Shown in pieces: positions 42,295 to 52,506 of a stretch of DNA of 64,000 nt; within the stretch, counting starts at the first letter, position 1, and every line of letters starts with the position of its first letter. The stretch covers positions 317,384 through 381,383 of the forward strand of contig NHNW01000029.1 in NCBI GenBank assembly GCA_002786025.1, given 5' to 3'. The position numbers and the translations under genes were made by a program. The notes under the pieces were generated by a model, which was not told where the DNA came from, searched no databases, and was given only the letters and a program-made list of their open reading frames with translations. The stretch is from Zasmidium citrigriseum. Its lineage: Eukaryota; Ascomycota; Dothideomycetes; Mycosphaerellales; Mycosphaerellaceae.

Positions 42295-43557
42295 ATGGCA
42301 GCTACATTGTGTCCACTTCGACTACGCACGGCCTGCATACGCCATCTGAGTCTGTCGTTAGCTCGAAGAAAAGCACCATCGACCTTGGACCTCACCCAAT
42401 CGAGCAAGACCTTCCGCTTACAACGAAGAACAAGACATACTTCCAATATGCCACAGAAATCCCTCCCCGCAGTCTTCATGCGCGGCGGAACCTCCAACGG
42501 CCTGATCCTGCATCGACACCATCTCCCAGAGCAAGTCTCAGACTGGCAACCCATCCTTTCCGCCGTGATGGGATCACCAGACGAATACGGCCGCCAACTA
42601 AACGGCATGGGCAGCGGAATCTCCTCAACCTCCAAAATCTGCGTCATCTCCAAAAGCACCCATCCAGACGCAGATATCGATTACACCTTCGTACAAATCG
42701 GGATCAAAGACGGGAGTATCGATTTGGCGGGGAATTGTGGGAATATGAGTTCGGCTGTTGGTCCGTTCGCTTATGATCAGGGAATCCTAAAACCTGATGA
42801 CAAACGAGAAGGCGAGGTTTGTGTGAGGATCTTCAATACGAATACTAATAAGATTATTCTTGCGAGGTTTGCGGTTGATGGGGAGGGGAGGTATGATCCG
42901 TACGGGGAGTACAGTATCGATGGCGTACCTGGGACGGGATCGAGGATTACCTTGGAGTTTGTGGATCCGGCGGGTGCGAAGACTGGGAAAGGTGCCCTTC
43001 CGACGGGGAATGCGGTGGATGTTTTGGAGTTGGGCGATGGGACGAGGATTGAGGCGAGTCTTTGCGATATCGCGAATCCGGGCGTGTTTATCCGGGCTGA
43101 GGATCTGGGAATTTCGGGAGACATCGCGCCTGCTGCTATTGACGAGGATGCGGAACTGTTGGGGAAGCTGGAGACGATTCGACAAGAAGGAGCGAAGGCA
43201 ATGGGACTGGATCCTTCGACGCAGACGATTCCCAAGATCGCGATGTTATCGAAACCGAAGGAGGGACAGGAAGGCGTGGATGTCGTGATTAGGGCGTTGA
43301 GTATGGGACAGCCGCATCGAGCTACGCCTTTGACGCTGGCGTTGAATTTGGGTACGGCGGTGAGGATGGAAGGGACGTTGCCGGCGATGGTTGCTGGGAA
43401 GAGGGAGGTGAGGGAGGGTGTGGTCGTTGGGCATCCAACGGGGAAGTTGGAGGTTGGTGGGGTATTTGAGGACGGGAAGATTAAGAGTGCGGTTTTGCAT
43501 CGGACGGCGAGGATTTTGATGAAGGGGGATGTGTTTTATGCTGTGGAGGGGGAGTGA
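42295..43557 (+). CDS. PrpF/DUF453-family isomerase, probably mitochondrial
   Basis: This is a single exon of 420 residues from the first ATG. After residue 52 the protein reads KSLPAVFMRGGTSNGLILHRHHLP, then NGMGSGISSTSKICVIS, IDLAGNCGNMSSAVGPFA and HRATPLTLALNLG. This is the signature set of the PrpF family (2-methylaconitate cis-trans isomerase, DUF453), with the conserved Cys in GNCGN. PrpF acts with the AcnD form of methylcitrate dehydratase in propionate catabolism; fungal members also sit in metabolite pathways, so the substrate is uncertain. Residues 1-51 are rich in Arg, Leu, Ser and Thr with few acidic residues (MAATLCPLRLRTACIRHLSL), like a mitochondrial presequence; a second start at 42448 would give a protein without it. 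Confidence 0.9.
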   Translation: MAATLCPLRLRTACIRHLSLSLARRKAPSTLDLTQSSKTFRLQRRTRHTSNMPQKSLPAVFMRGGTSNGLILHRHHLPEQVSDWQPILSAVMGSPDEYGRQLNGMGSGISSTSKICVISKSTHPDADIDYTFVQIGIKDGSIDLAGNCGNMSSAVGPFAYDQGILKPDDKREGEVCVRIFNTNTNKIILARFAVDGEGRYDPYGEYSIDGVPGTGSRITLEFVDPAGAKTGKGALPTGNAVDVLELGDGTRIEASLCDIANPGVFIRAEDLGISGDIAPAAIDEDAELLGKLETIRQEGAKAMGLDPSTQTIPKIAMLSKPKEGQEGVDVVIRALSMGQPHRATPLTLALNLGTAVRMEGTLPAMVAGKREVREGVVVGHPTGKLEVGGVFEDGKIKSAVLHRTARILMKGDVFYAVEGE

Positions 43558-44766
43558 GGTGAAGTGAAGGGGGTCATTCCTCGATCTGGGCTGCGTCTAT
43601 GTGTGGTCAATCTTCAGACGAGAAGAAAGACAATCTCGAGTAGCGTTTGATCTCCGTGCAGATGCAAAAGGTTGTCCTACTCGATTCCTTGCTGCGCAGC
43701 TTCGTGATGTTGTGAGTCGCGGAGATGATGAGCGAGGGTTGGTATGATGAGTCCGATCTGTTCGAATTGAAAGACGTGGTTGGTCTTAAAGATGAGGAGC
43801 AAGCTCAAGTGCTGGCTGTCAAGAAGTCGATCTGTCGATTGTCTCGTTGTACACATAAAGGATCGTGCCACTCGAATGCTTGCTGCACCACTTTGACATT
43901 ATGAGTCGCGGAGAAGATGATCAGATGAATGATGGGTCAAATGTACCGTCTCTTGCGGTCATGCCTTTCTCCAACCCTCCGCAGTTTGAGTCGAAGAGAG
44001 AGGGTACTCGTAGCAGAACATTCGGACCCTAGACACAATTGACCAAGCCCTCGCAAACTGCAGACGGGAGGATTTCTTATAAGCCTTTGAGGCGAAAGCT
44101 TCGTACTCTCGGCTAGTGACCAGGCCGCCCATCCGTAATACCACTTTCCACCGATACACACCCCAAAAGCTGAACCTGAAGTCATGCTCGTGCGGCTGAA
44201 TCAGCCATTCGGCGGATGAATAGCGGGTCTAGAGCCCTTACTACGCATTCGCTTCCACGACCGACCTGACTGTGTGCGAGATTATTCCATCCAAGGCATG
44301 CAGCCCGCATGGCGCACCAACTACCGGATCCAGTGCTGTCGTCCACACGATGTCGTGGCTTCGTGCAAAGTACATGTACTTCCTCTGATGAAGATGGCGG
44401 GCGAATAAAGTTTCCCTTCGTCAATGTCTAGCGTCTGGGGTACTGCGCTTTCTTTCGGCGTCTCCACACTGTTGGTACGAGCCATCATCGATAATCCGGT
44501 CTGGTCGTAGAGAAGCTCTTCTCAGCTGCTCCACTGCTTAGAGTATGTGTGTCGTTCCTGGATCTAGCCGGTCGCGGGAAAGGGTGGACAGTTGGTGTGA
44601 GCTCCGCAAGTAGTAGCGTCGTCCAGTGGCGTAGGCAGTATTAGAAGAAGCCCGCACCTCGTGGTATCGCGCGCGTCCTCGTGGGTACGTCTCACTTCAT
44701 TCTTCCTCGTAGTCGTCTCTTCTCTCCTGTGCTCCTTAGAAAACTCTCCAAGACATCCCATCCAAA
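43558..44766. other. Gene-free spacer with an imperfect direct repeat
   Basis: This 1.2-kb region has no supportable ORF. It holds a two-copy repeat, listed separately, and the promoter of the GNAT gene. Confidence 0.45.
43679..43928. repeat. Imperfect direct repeat, two copies about 191 bp apart
   Basis: Copy 1 (43679-43736) and copy 2 (43870-43928) share ACTCGA, CTTGCTGC, TGAGTCGCGGAGA and AGATGAT in the same order with substitutions and one small indel between them. The 13-bp block TGAGTCGCGGAGA is exact. No terminal inverted repeats or ORF accompany them, so a decayed local duplication is the simplest reading. Confidence 0.6.
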
Positions 44767-45593
44767 ATGGCCACTCAAACCACCACTCAAACCCACCTCG
44801 CCGACCCCGCCCACTTCCACATCCGGCCCGCCACACCCCAGGACTTCCAAGCGATGACCGAAGTAATGTATCGCTCCTTCAATGCCCCCTTCTGGGCCTA
44901 CCTAATGCCCGACGACGCCATCCACCGCGCTTGGTGGGACGAATCCTGGAAAGTCTCGCACGAGAACCCCACGGACCGGCAATTCGTCGTCGAGGATCTG
45001 AAGAACGGGAAGAAGATCGTGGCCTTTAGTCGGTGGATGGTGCCGCAGGATGATAGGAATCAGGAGAGGAAGTGGCCGGATATGAAGGAGGAGGATTGGG
45101 TATGTTGATCGCTGTCCTTGGTGCTTTTGATGTTGGGTAGTCGGTGATCCTGATGCTTTCTTTTCATTTCTAGGATATGGACCTCGTAGGCGCCTTCTTC
45201 GGCGGCATGGAAGAGAATCGAGCAGATTTGATGGGAAAGAGGAAACACTGGAGTAAGTCGTTCACCTCAAACTCTCACCTCGCATTTACCTCCCAAAGCC
45301 CGAGAATCCTGAATCCTCCCACCATCACCTAACACCTCCCTCTAGTGTGCGAACTCCTCGGCACCCACGAAGACTACCAACGTCAAGGAATAGCCGCCAG
45401 CCTCCTCAAATGGGGCACCGACCAAGCCGACAAAGACGGCCTGGAGACATACCTCGACGCTTCCGCAAAGGGCCAACCGTACTACATCAAACGACACGGT
45501 TTCGAACCCAAGACGCCTGTAACGATTCCGGACCGCGAAGCCTATGGTTCGTACAACTACATAAGCATGGTGAGGGCGCCGCAGACGTCGTGA
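44767..45593 (+). CDS. GNAT-family N-acetyltransferase
   Basis: There are three exons: 44767-45099, 45174-45252 and 45346-45593, all GT-AG, giving 219 residues. The N-terminus FHIRPATPQDFQAMTEVMYRSF is the beta1-alpha1 unit of GNAT folds. Exon 2 to 3 gives GTHEDYQRQGIAASLLKWGTDQAD, containing the acetyl-CoA-binding R/Q-x-x-G-x-A loop (QRQGIA). The end YIKRHGFEP is the usual GNAT last helix-strand (Y..GF). These enzymes move acetyl groups from acetyl-CoA to amines; fungal family members of this layout act on unknown small molecules. No targeting signal is present. The two adjacent spacers contain no linked gene to suggest a substrate. Confidence 0.9.
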
Positions 45594-46349
45594 TGTGATC
45601 GGGTCGTGAGGGGCGAGGTTGTGACGAGAGGGGTGAGTTGTGCTGGCGATTTGCAGCATTAGCGGGATGTAGTGAAGTGTACGACTCGGATCGAATTGCT
45701 TGCCTTTTCGTACAGCTGCGGTTGAAGAGCGTGATCCCTTGCATGCGTGTATGCCCCATTGTGTTGCTGTTGGGTGGTTGACGTTCAGATGTGAAACAGT
45801 GACACAACGTGGGCGCCGCGGGATCCCTCGCGTGCTTGATACGTCGGGTGTTGGAAGGCCGTTACGCAGTGCGTGGAGTCGAGCGGTACAAGGGACCTGT
45901 GCTACGGGTCACCGAACACATGTTGACGACGTCCCTTCGTCAAGGATTGCTGGGCAAGGAGAGGACGAGGAAGTGAGACGATGAGAAGCGACGACAACGT
46001 GAGAAGCGAAAGGTGCCGGTTAAAACTCGTCTTCCAGCGGCGCTATTAAATACATTATCAGTCGTAGCATTGTCAACTCTCAATGGGTATCTATGCTACA
46101 CCGTGACGCCGAATGGGGCTTGACAGAAGCCGATAAAACACCGCGCAAAAAAGACAAGAGTGACCACCGAAGCCCAATCCTCCTGATGTGGTGTCATCAT
46201 TAGAGTGTCTCGACAATGTGTGCATTATGCCAGAGAATTACAAGAAGAGTGAATGAAACGCTTGCCGTGTCGCGTAAGTATGAACTCCAAGAGATGAAGG
46301 ATGGTCCTGCCGTACCCATCGCCCAACAGTCGTCCAGAATTCGAGTCGC
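45594..46349. other. Gene-free spacer between convergent genes
   Basis: This is 750 bp between the GNAT stop and the stop of the GPI protein gene. The ORFs here overlap antisense and carry no features. Confidence 0.45.
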
Positions 46350-47030
46350 TTAGAGGGCGGCAACGAGACCAGCGGCGGCCAGGAGACCGGCAACGCCGAA
46401 GGAAGCCTTGCTGGCGGCACCAGTGTAGCCTGGGGCGATTGGGCTGGTGGAGGCCGGTGGGGTGTAGGCACCGGTGCCAGTGGCTGGTGGGGTGTAGGCT
46501 GGGACGGTGGCGTTGCCAGATGGGTAAGGAGCTGGTGGAGGAGCGACTGGGCTCGAGGCAGCTGGCGACGAAGCAGCTGGGTAGGTCGGCGCAACTGGAG
46601 TGGTTGGGGCAACTGGGGTGGAGCTGTTCACAGTTTAGCATGTGCTTAATGATCGCCGCATGATACTGGAGAATGTACCATGTGGAGCAGGAAGAGACAA
46701 CTGACGAGTAAGCTGGCTTCGTGACGGTGCATGGGCAGTTGGTGATTGTCAGAGTGGTGGCCTGCGGTCGCATGTCAGTCGCTTGCTCAATTGTGGTCTG
46801 CTCTTTCAGATGCGCACCTCAGTGACGGTGTAGGTGACGCCGTTGTGGGTGATGCTGGTTGGGCCGGGGCAGTACGTAGTGTACTGGGTGAGGACCTCAG
46901 TCACGTAGGTGTCGGGGACGGGCGCAGCGGAGGTCATGTTCATGGAGGGACCATATCCCTCTGGCTTGTAGCCCTCGAGGCTGGCAGAGGCAACGGCAAC
47001 GAGGCCGGCGGCGGCGACAGCGAAACGCAT
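46350..47030 (-). CDS. GPI-anchored cell-wall protein
   Basis: There are three exons: 47030-46818, 46761-46706 and 46623-46350, 180 residues. The N-terminal signal peptide is MRFAVAAAGLVAVASAS. The first half carries the motif [40 protein letters not shown], split across the first exon junction, which recurs in fungal wall proteins with paired cysteines. The second half is a Pro/Ala/Thr/Ser-rich linker with VAPTTPVAPT-type repeats, likely O-mannosylated. The C-terminus (ASKASFGVAGLLAAAGLVAAL) is a GPI-attachment signal: small residues followed by a hydrophobic tail. It is probably a structural or surface protein anchored in the membrane or transferred to wall glucan; no enzymatic domain is seen. 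The gene would otherwise appear as disconnected short ORFs. Confidence 0.88.
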
Positions 47031-49215
47031 GTTGATGGTATTGGGTGTACGGTGGTGGAATGTAGCGAGGTCTTCGTTCTTCGGTGGTTGTTGTTAACGA
47101 GTGTAATCGGGCTGAAAAGACCGGAGGTTGGTGTGCTTGTGCTTGTCTGAACGAAGGTGCTGTAGGGAAGAAGAGGAGAAGGCGAGATGGGCTGGCAGCA
47201 GCTTTATTTACACAGGAAGTCGCACGCTATTCTCAGCAGTCGCGACCAATCAGCTGCCGGACCGGTGCGCTAAGCATGGGACGTGCCTGCCGCCACTGCA
47301 AGGTACCCGTGCTTCCAACGCCCACCACCCGAAGTCTATTCCTCTCACACGCGACCTCGCGCTCAGTGGCTGCTGCTGAAAAGGGGCAATATCCGCTCAT
47401 CAATGCGACGCTGCCATGGATGTCGCTTACGCTGCCCGCCCGCCCTCACGCCCTGCTCCCTGTCATTGGGCCAGCCCTGATGAAGGCCAATAACTGAACA
47501 TGATATCCCAGACGTCACGCGCAGCGCCGAGCAAATCACCTCGACCTTCGCCAACTCTTCCAACCACACCCGCTTGGGGATCGCCTGCCCAAAATCAATT
47601 CTCCGTCCTCGCCGCACGACCGTTGGATGAGGGCGATCTCTGCGAAGGTCGGAGCAATCTCCTCGCACCGCAGCCTGCGACCATTGGTTCGAGGTTGCAA
47701 CCGTTCTGTTCTGCGGCTCCTATCTGCCGATGTGATTGAGATCTCGGCCTCGTTCCTCTTTCCGACAAGTGAGTCTGACGACGCTCTGTACCGTCTTGCG
47801 CCGTTGAAAAGCCTTAATTTGCTTGGTCGACGCCTCGACGGATGTGGATTCCCCAGATAGGCAGTTCTACCAACAGGGAATAGGATCGTTGCACCGTCAG
47901 TCGATGAAGCGAAATGAGCGGTGGAGAGATGGCGCTAAACGCCTGTTCAACACAATCCTTGGCACCATCACACTCCCTCAGCAAGGAGGCGTTGCCACGT
48001 GCATTCAAACCGAACAGTCGAGACAAGAGGCCCGTCCCCGATCTGCAATTCGTGACACTGTTATCTACGAGGGCACGCCGCATCTGCTGTGAATTGGCCG
48101 CTCTCTCACATGCTTCCTCCACGGTTTGACTGCAGCCGAAGGCAGTGACAGGTTTCGCACCCCATGCAGGCTGTTGAGAGACCCCAAGACAAACTCTTAC
48201 CTTGCCAAGTTCGGATACCCAGGCCCGGACAGGGTTGCCTCGGAGCCCATCGCATACCAGCCGCAAATGTGTCAACACACCGATGACAGACGGCCAGACA
48301 CGACCGCTATCTAGACCGCCGACGGCCTTTGATTTGTCTGAGGGCCATTTTTGAAAGGCACGCGCGACGAGCGGCATCGATACCGACCTTCGATAAACAC
48401 TCAGACACTAGTTTGACTTCGGTTCAATACTGATCCTGGCATTCTGGAGTCCCAACGCCGGACTGGAGATTACAACTGCGGAGAAACATTCAAGACCTGC
48501 TCTTCCTATCTTCCCGAACGTTCTGGCCCACTGAAAGATTTTCATAAGGCTTTTCTTCGTTCTTCATCGACGTCGCGAGACGATAGATCGGCTTTTGATC
48601 CATTCGCAACTTCGTACTTTGCCCGAGCTTGATGCAAACGACTTCACACATCTCACAGGCAAGCCTCGAACGCCATGCGGCTGCCATAGATTTGTTGTAG
48701 TCGTCGCGCCAGAGGCTTGGAGGGAAACCGCGAGAGCTGTTCAAATCTCATTCAATCCACCGATGATCGTGCTACTGGTCGTGACGTGAAGTAATTCGAA
48801 GAGTGCGAGTCCACTTGCGTCGTCAGGTCTGTTGTAGTCACTTCACTTTTCCTCCTTCCTCTCGAAGGTCGCATGTGAAAGCCAAGCGTGGCTGCGAGGC
48901 GCCTTCCTAACTTACATCGCAGAATCGTAGCTTCCAATTCCATGACCCGAATGGTCCCGATCGGCGTTCATCCACACCTGGCTTCTCGCACACACTTCAC
49001 TCTCGAGCCCAACATTCAGTACTGGCCATGGCCAACATTGGACAGACGGTTACAACCTACGGGCGAACGCAGCTACTTCCTGATGAATTCACCAAATCTT
49101 TGCGGGAGACGACTTGTCTCTACATGGTCCCGAAGAACCCCTTGACCGACTCAGATGCGTACGAGACATCCATCACTCCACTTCGCGGCTTTAAGCTGAC
49201 ATCATCAGCGTTGAG
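47031..49215. other. Gene-free 2.2-kb divergent intergenic region
   Basis: The region lies between the GPI gene (minus) and the repeat-bearing 2EXR gene (plus). A 187-codon minus frame at 47814-48377 and a 70-codon plus frame at 49028-49240 show no domain; the latter sits just upstream of the 2EXR start and could be leader or a missed exon. Confidence 0.4.
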
Positions 49216-50517
49216 ATGGTCAATCAGCTGCGCCAAATGACCACGAAGCTGGAATCGCGAGTTGCGAAGCCGACATATTCGATCCGACGTCCGAAGCCCT
49301 TTACACCACGCAACATCTTCCCGTTCCTTGATCTACCACCAGAGGTACGAAACAGAATCTACCAGTATGCCATGCCGAGGCGACTTGTCCAAAGGCTACG
49401 ATGTTTCACGACCCCGGCTCTCTCCCGTGTTTGCCAGCAGTTACGACAGGAAACACTGCCCGTGTTCTTCTACCTCAACACGTTCGTGGCGGAAGTCAAG
49501 ACATCATTTATTGGCAGTTCCCAATATGTTCCCCGCGATCATTGGACGTTCAAGTACCTTGGGCTCGTTAGCATTGCCGCAGACGTCAACCCGCTCTCGT
49601 GGGAGTACAATGCCAGAAAGGCCTTGTTCAAAAACATCGATATCGTCTTGCTTCACCCGCATAACTCCTTCGACGGCACCGTGAGACACGACTCGGCGGT
49701 TTTGAGCCTGCGATTCGGCTCGCCGAGCTGCATATCCACACATGTGAGTATGGGCAATGGTCGTACCAAGTCGGAACGGGCCCAACTCGAAACAATTCTC
49801 GACCTGGGCAAAAGGACAATGAGTTTCCATACTTCCCTGGATGGGGTTCAAGGATTGTCGTTCAAGGACTTGCAGCAGGTGGCTGAGACGTTTAGACTTG
49901 AAGCGTTCAGCAGAGATGCAACCAAAGGACTCGAATCTCGAAGATTGCTGAATGGGCCACCGGCTCGTGGTCGTCGAAAAGGAGTATTCTGGGGAAGAAA
50001 GCTACCAAAGGCGTTGAAAAGTATGGCTGCAAAGCCGGTCACAGGAGCAGCACTACCTGTGACAGCGTTCAGTAAGAGGTTCAAGCCGACGACCACGCCA
50101 CCCTCGATCGTAACCGAAAGCAATGGCAGGACACTGTCATTCTCTAAGCCGTTCTCGGAAGCCCCGAACATGCCGAATGAAGAGCCTACCAGACCGAGTG
50201 TCAGAGGTATGGAAGATGAGTTCGATCTGGCAGATGCTGAGAGCTACTTCATCGACACAGAGTCTAAACCTGGCGGTGGACTCGAGCCGGAAAGCAACGT
50301 CGCAGTAACTGCCAACAGCAATGCTCCCACCAGAACGAGCTCGCGATACACGAGAATCTTCGAATTCAAGGCTGCCAAACGAAAGGACAAGCCGGCAAAG
50401 CCTCTTCTGGAGGACGACTTTGATCTTACAGACGCTGAGAGTTACTTTATGGATACAACGGTTGCGAGGGAGGACGAGTTTGATCTATCAGATGTAGAGG
50501 CGTACTTCCCGACTTGA
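49216..50517 (+). CDS. 2EXR/F-box-like protein with three C-terminal acidic repeats
   Basis: This is a single exon of 433 residues. Residues about 34-90 show the 2EXR-type block: FPFLDLPPEVRNRIYQYAMP, then LSRVCQQLRQETLPVFFY. This family is abundant in filamentous fungi and its function is poorly known; the LPxEVR start resembles an F-box and could bind Skp1, which is inference. The middle is basic and disordered (ARGRRKGVFWGRKLPKAL). The C-terminus carries three copies of an acidic motif, D-x-FDL-x-D-a-E-s-YF, at residues 333-347, 399-413 and 419-433, the last ending the protein. The Asp/Glu/Phe/Tyr pattern looks like a short linear interaction motif. The gene is one of three 2EXR-like loci in the window, one of them broken. 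Confidence 0.8.
   Translation: MVNQLRQMTTKLESRVAKPTYSIRRPKPFTPRNIFPFLDLPPEVRNRIYQYAMPRRLVQRLRCFTTPALSRVCQQLRQETLPVFFYLNTFVAEVKTSFIGSSQYVPRDHWTFKYLGLVSIAADVNPLSWEYNARKALFKNIDIVLLHPHNSFDGTVRHDSAVLSLRFGSPSCISTHVSMGNGRTKSERAQLETILDLGKRTMSFHTSLDGVQGLSFKDLQQVAETFRLEAFSRDATKGLESRRLLNGPPARGRRKGVFWGRKLPKALKSMAAKPVTGAALPVTAFSKRFKPTTTPPSIVTESNGRTLSFSKPFSEAPNMPNEEPTRPSVRGMEDEFDLADAESYFIDTESKPGGGLEPESNVAVTANSNAPTRTSSRYTRIFEFKAAKRKDKPAKPLLEDDFDLTDAESYFMDTTVAREDEFDLSDVEAYFPT
50212..50517 (+). repeat. Three-copy peptide repeat DxFDLxDaEsYF within CDS
   Basis: The copies are encoded at about 50212-50256, 50410-50454 and 50470-50514. The protein copies read EDEFDLADAESYF, EDDFDLTDAESYF and EDEFDLSDVEAYF. Codons differ between copies, so this is protein-level conservation and not a fresh tandem duplication. 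Confidence 0.75.
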
Positions 50518-51033
50518 CTCTGCAAGGCGCTTCGTCGTGGAGAGGAGCATCTGTTGTGCTGTGAGCATGGAAGAGGAGGTCGACATCGAGCATTAGCTGC
50601 ATTTGGTGTCTGCAGATGGCCGTGGATATGTCTCGGAATCAGTGCGTGGCGGATAGCGCCTGCGTTGCGGTCTCGAGGTTGTCTCAACTTCGTGACGCTC
50701 AATACAACTTTGCCATCTCGTGAGTTCCACATACTTTGTTCTTCCTTCTGATGGCCTCTCTTCAGCAACCCACCAAAGTGAATGCTCGGCTCCTTCCTCA
50801 GGGTTAATCCCACGCAGTCGCCACGTGGGGCACTTCTTGGCATTTGGACCACCTCCTTCTCCAAGCTTCACCGACCAAACGACACTTCGCTCGAACATCC
50901 GACAAAGCTCATCTCGAGCAGCGACCATTCCATCTCAGTCTGGCCGCCTCTTATCACTGCGACATTTTCTATTTGGACTTGCGTTTCCGCGCGCGCCGAC
51001 TTCACCCTGTTCGAGTCCCGTCATACACTCAAC
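50518..51033. other. Spacer between two tandem 2EXR-like genes
   Basis: This is about 500 bp. The downstream gene's frame is open back to 50782 with ATG-started alternatives, but the composition changes at 51034, where I place the start. Nothing else is recognised. Confidence 0.4.
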
Positions 51034-51948
51034 ATGGCAGTCACGCGCAGTGGGAACAAGCGACCGGCCTCGTCTGCCGAGACTGGCGCACCAGACTCAT
51101 CATCAGGCAAGCGACGTAAGGTCATGAAGGCGAAGAAGACGGCGGGTTCTCGAGGTCGAGGAGCGATCTCAGCGGCATCTGGACAGTCGGCCGCATCTTC
51201 AACCTCATCATCGAAGAAGCGGCCTTCCACGAGACCGGCTCGGAAGTCGACTACCAGACGCGTTCAGCTTCCTTCATCTCATGGCATGCGTACTCGCGCT
51301 CAGGCGCGCGTCTTCCGCTTTCGCGATCTTCCAGCTGAAGTTCGCAACCTCGTCTACGCCGAAGCTTATCGATCCGACACTCCTGTCCGGCTGGACGAGT
51401 TGCGGATGCCCGAGCAGATCAAGATCCCCGTTATACTCAGCGAGGCTCTACCATTCTGGCTTGAAAACACACCTATCATCATTCCTGTCATGGGAAACTG
51501 GTGTGTCCGTCATCAGCACCTTCATCGTCCTGGACAGGGCAACTATGACGAGTCTGGCAAGGTCAAGTTCCCGAGGCATCTGGTGGAGAGTCGTATCTCG
51601 AGCGCGCAGATTCGTTTCAAGCGACTGCTCTACCGAGTAAGGTGCGCTTGTTGTGTGGTAGGTAAGGAGATCTTGAACGTGGACATAGAGATGGTTCACA
51701 ACTGCAACGGCAACGGCAACGGCAAAGCCGCCCTCGTTGAGACGGAGGTCGTTAACCGACAGTCCGTTTATGCGAAGGTGGTCGATGGTTTGGACAAGAT
51801 GAGCGGAGCTGTGAAGGACGCGGCTAAGCACATCAGCCGGCGTGAAGACTTCAACGGCTTCACTGTCGACGATATCAAGACGATGGCTCGGTGCTTCCGC
51901 GATGACGACTATGACGACAAGTTTCTCGATCATAGTCTCGGTAACTAG
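51034..51948 (+). CDS. 2EXR/F-box-like protein with basic N-terminus
   Basis: This is a single exon of 304 residues starting at AACATGGCAG. The first 85 residues are Ser/Lys/Arg-rich with runs such as KRRKVMKAKK and SSSKKRPSTRP, resembling nuclear-localisation signals and disordered chromatin-type tails. The 2EXR-like core follows: FRFRDLPAEVRNLVYAEAY. The rest is a folded unknown region with CACC cysteines near 215 and a short Asn-Gly microrepeat (CNGNGNGK, from an AACGGC hexamer repeated at about 51702-51722). It lies in tandem, 516 bp after the other 2EXR gene, but their C-termini differ, so they are distant paralogues at most. Function unknown. Confidence 0.75.
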   Translation: MAVTRSGNKRPASSAETGAPDSSSGKRRKVMKAKKTAGSRGRGAISAASGQSAASSTSSSKKRPSTRPARKSTTRRVQLPSSHGMRTRAQARVFRFRDLPAEVRNLVYAEAYRSDTPVRLDELRMPEQIKIPVILSEALPFWLENTPIIIPVMGNWCVRHQHLHRPGQGNYDESGKVKFPRHLVESRISSAQIRFKRLLYRVRCACCVVGKEILNVDIEMVHNCNGNGNGKAALVETEVVNRQSVYAKVVDGLDKMSGAVKDAAKHISRREDFNGFTVDDIKTMARCFRDDDYDDKFLDHSLGN

Positions 51949-52506
51949 GAGGGTTCATAGGGCATCTGAGTGCCCGAGTTCGTGGAAGTACGTGAGAGAG
52001 AGAGCGACTATGTATGTAATGCAATACCGAGCAAGCAGCTAACGAATGAAAATACCCTCGGTGTTCCTTTTAAACTGGAAGATGTCACTGTTCATCCCCA
52101 ACATTGTCGCTAAAGCGTGAGAGTGGAAGAAGGTCTTCAAGAGCTGGGACCTGCGTACTATTTTGGAGAGAGCTGGTGTTCTAATTGGAGCGGATGTGGA
52201 AGGGTACATTAAAAGTCTCCCTTGACCTCACTTCCTCTTTCACTCTACTCCCTCTGTTGCTTCACTTTCCCCTTCATTTTACTCGCCCTTTTAGTTCACT
52301 CCACACCTCACTCCCTCTTTCACTTTACTCGCCTTTTTCCTTTACTCCTCCCCTTTACTTTCACCCTTAAAAACTCCACCGACCTCGACTACGAAGCCAA
52401 TTCCCTCGATCACGGTATTGATGGTTAGGATCTTGATGGCATGGAAGCGCATAAGGGTCGCTGTATATGTGATTGATACCGGGCAAGCAGCCCGGGTATG
52501 AACACA
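51949..52506. other. Gene-free spacer with pyrimidine tract
   Basis: This is the space between two convergent genes. The middle holds the CT-rich tract listed separately; no ORF is supported. Confidence 0.5.
52213..52376. repeat. Degenerate pyrimidine-rich tract
   Basis: About 160 bp of the plus strand is almost purely C and T, with recurring units such as CTCACTCCCTCTTTCACTTT and TTTACTCGCC. The copies are imperfect and partly overlapping. It is low-complexity DNA of a kind that can form by slippage; it lies between convergent 3' ends. Confidence 0.7.

Noticed and set aside
47814..48377. 187-codon minus-strand ORF
   Set aside because: No domain, overlapping plus-strand frames of similar quality, no clear promoter or splice evidence.
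51012..51024. GTTCGAGTCCCG resembles a tRNA B box
   Set aside because: No A box, acceptor-stem pairing or cloverleaf could be built around it, and it lies in the leader of a coding gene.
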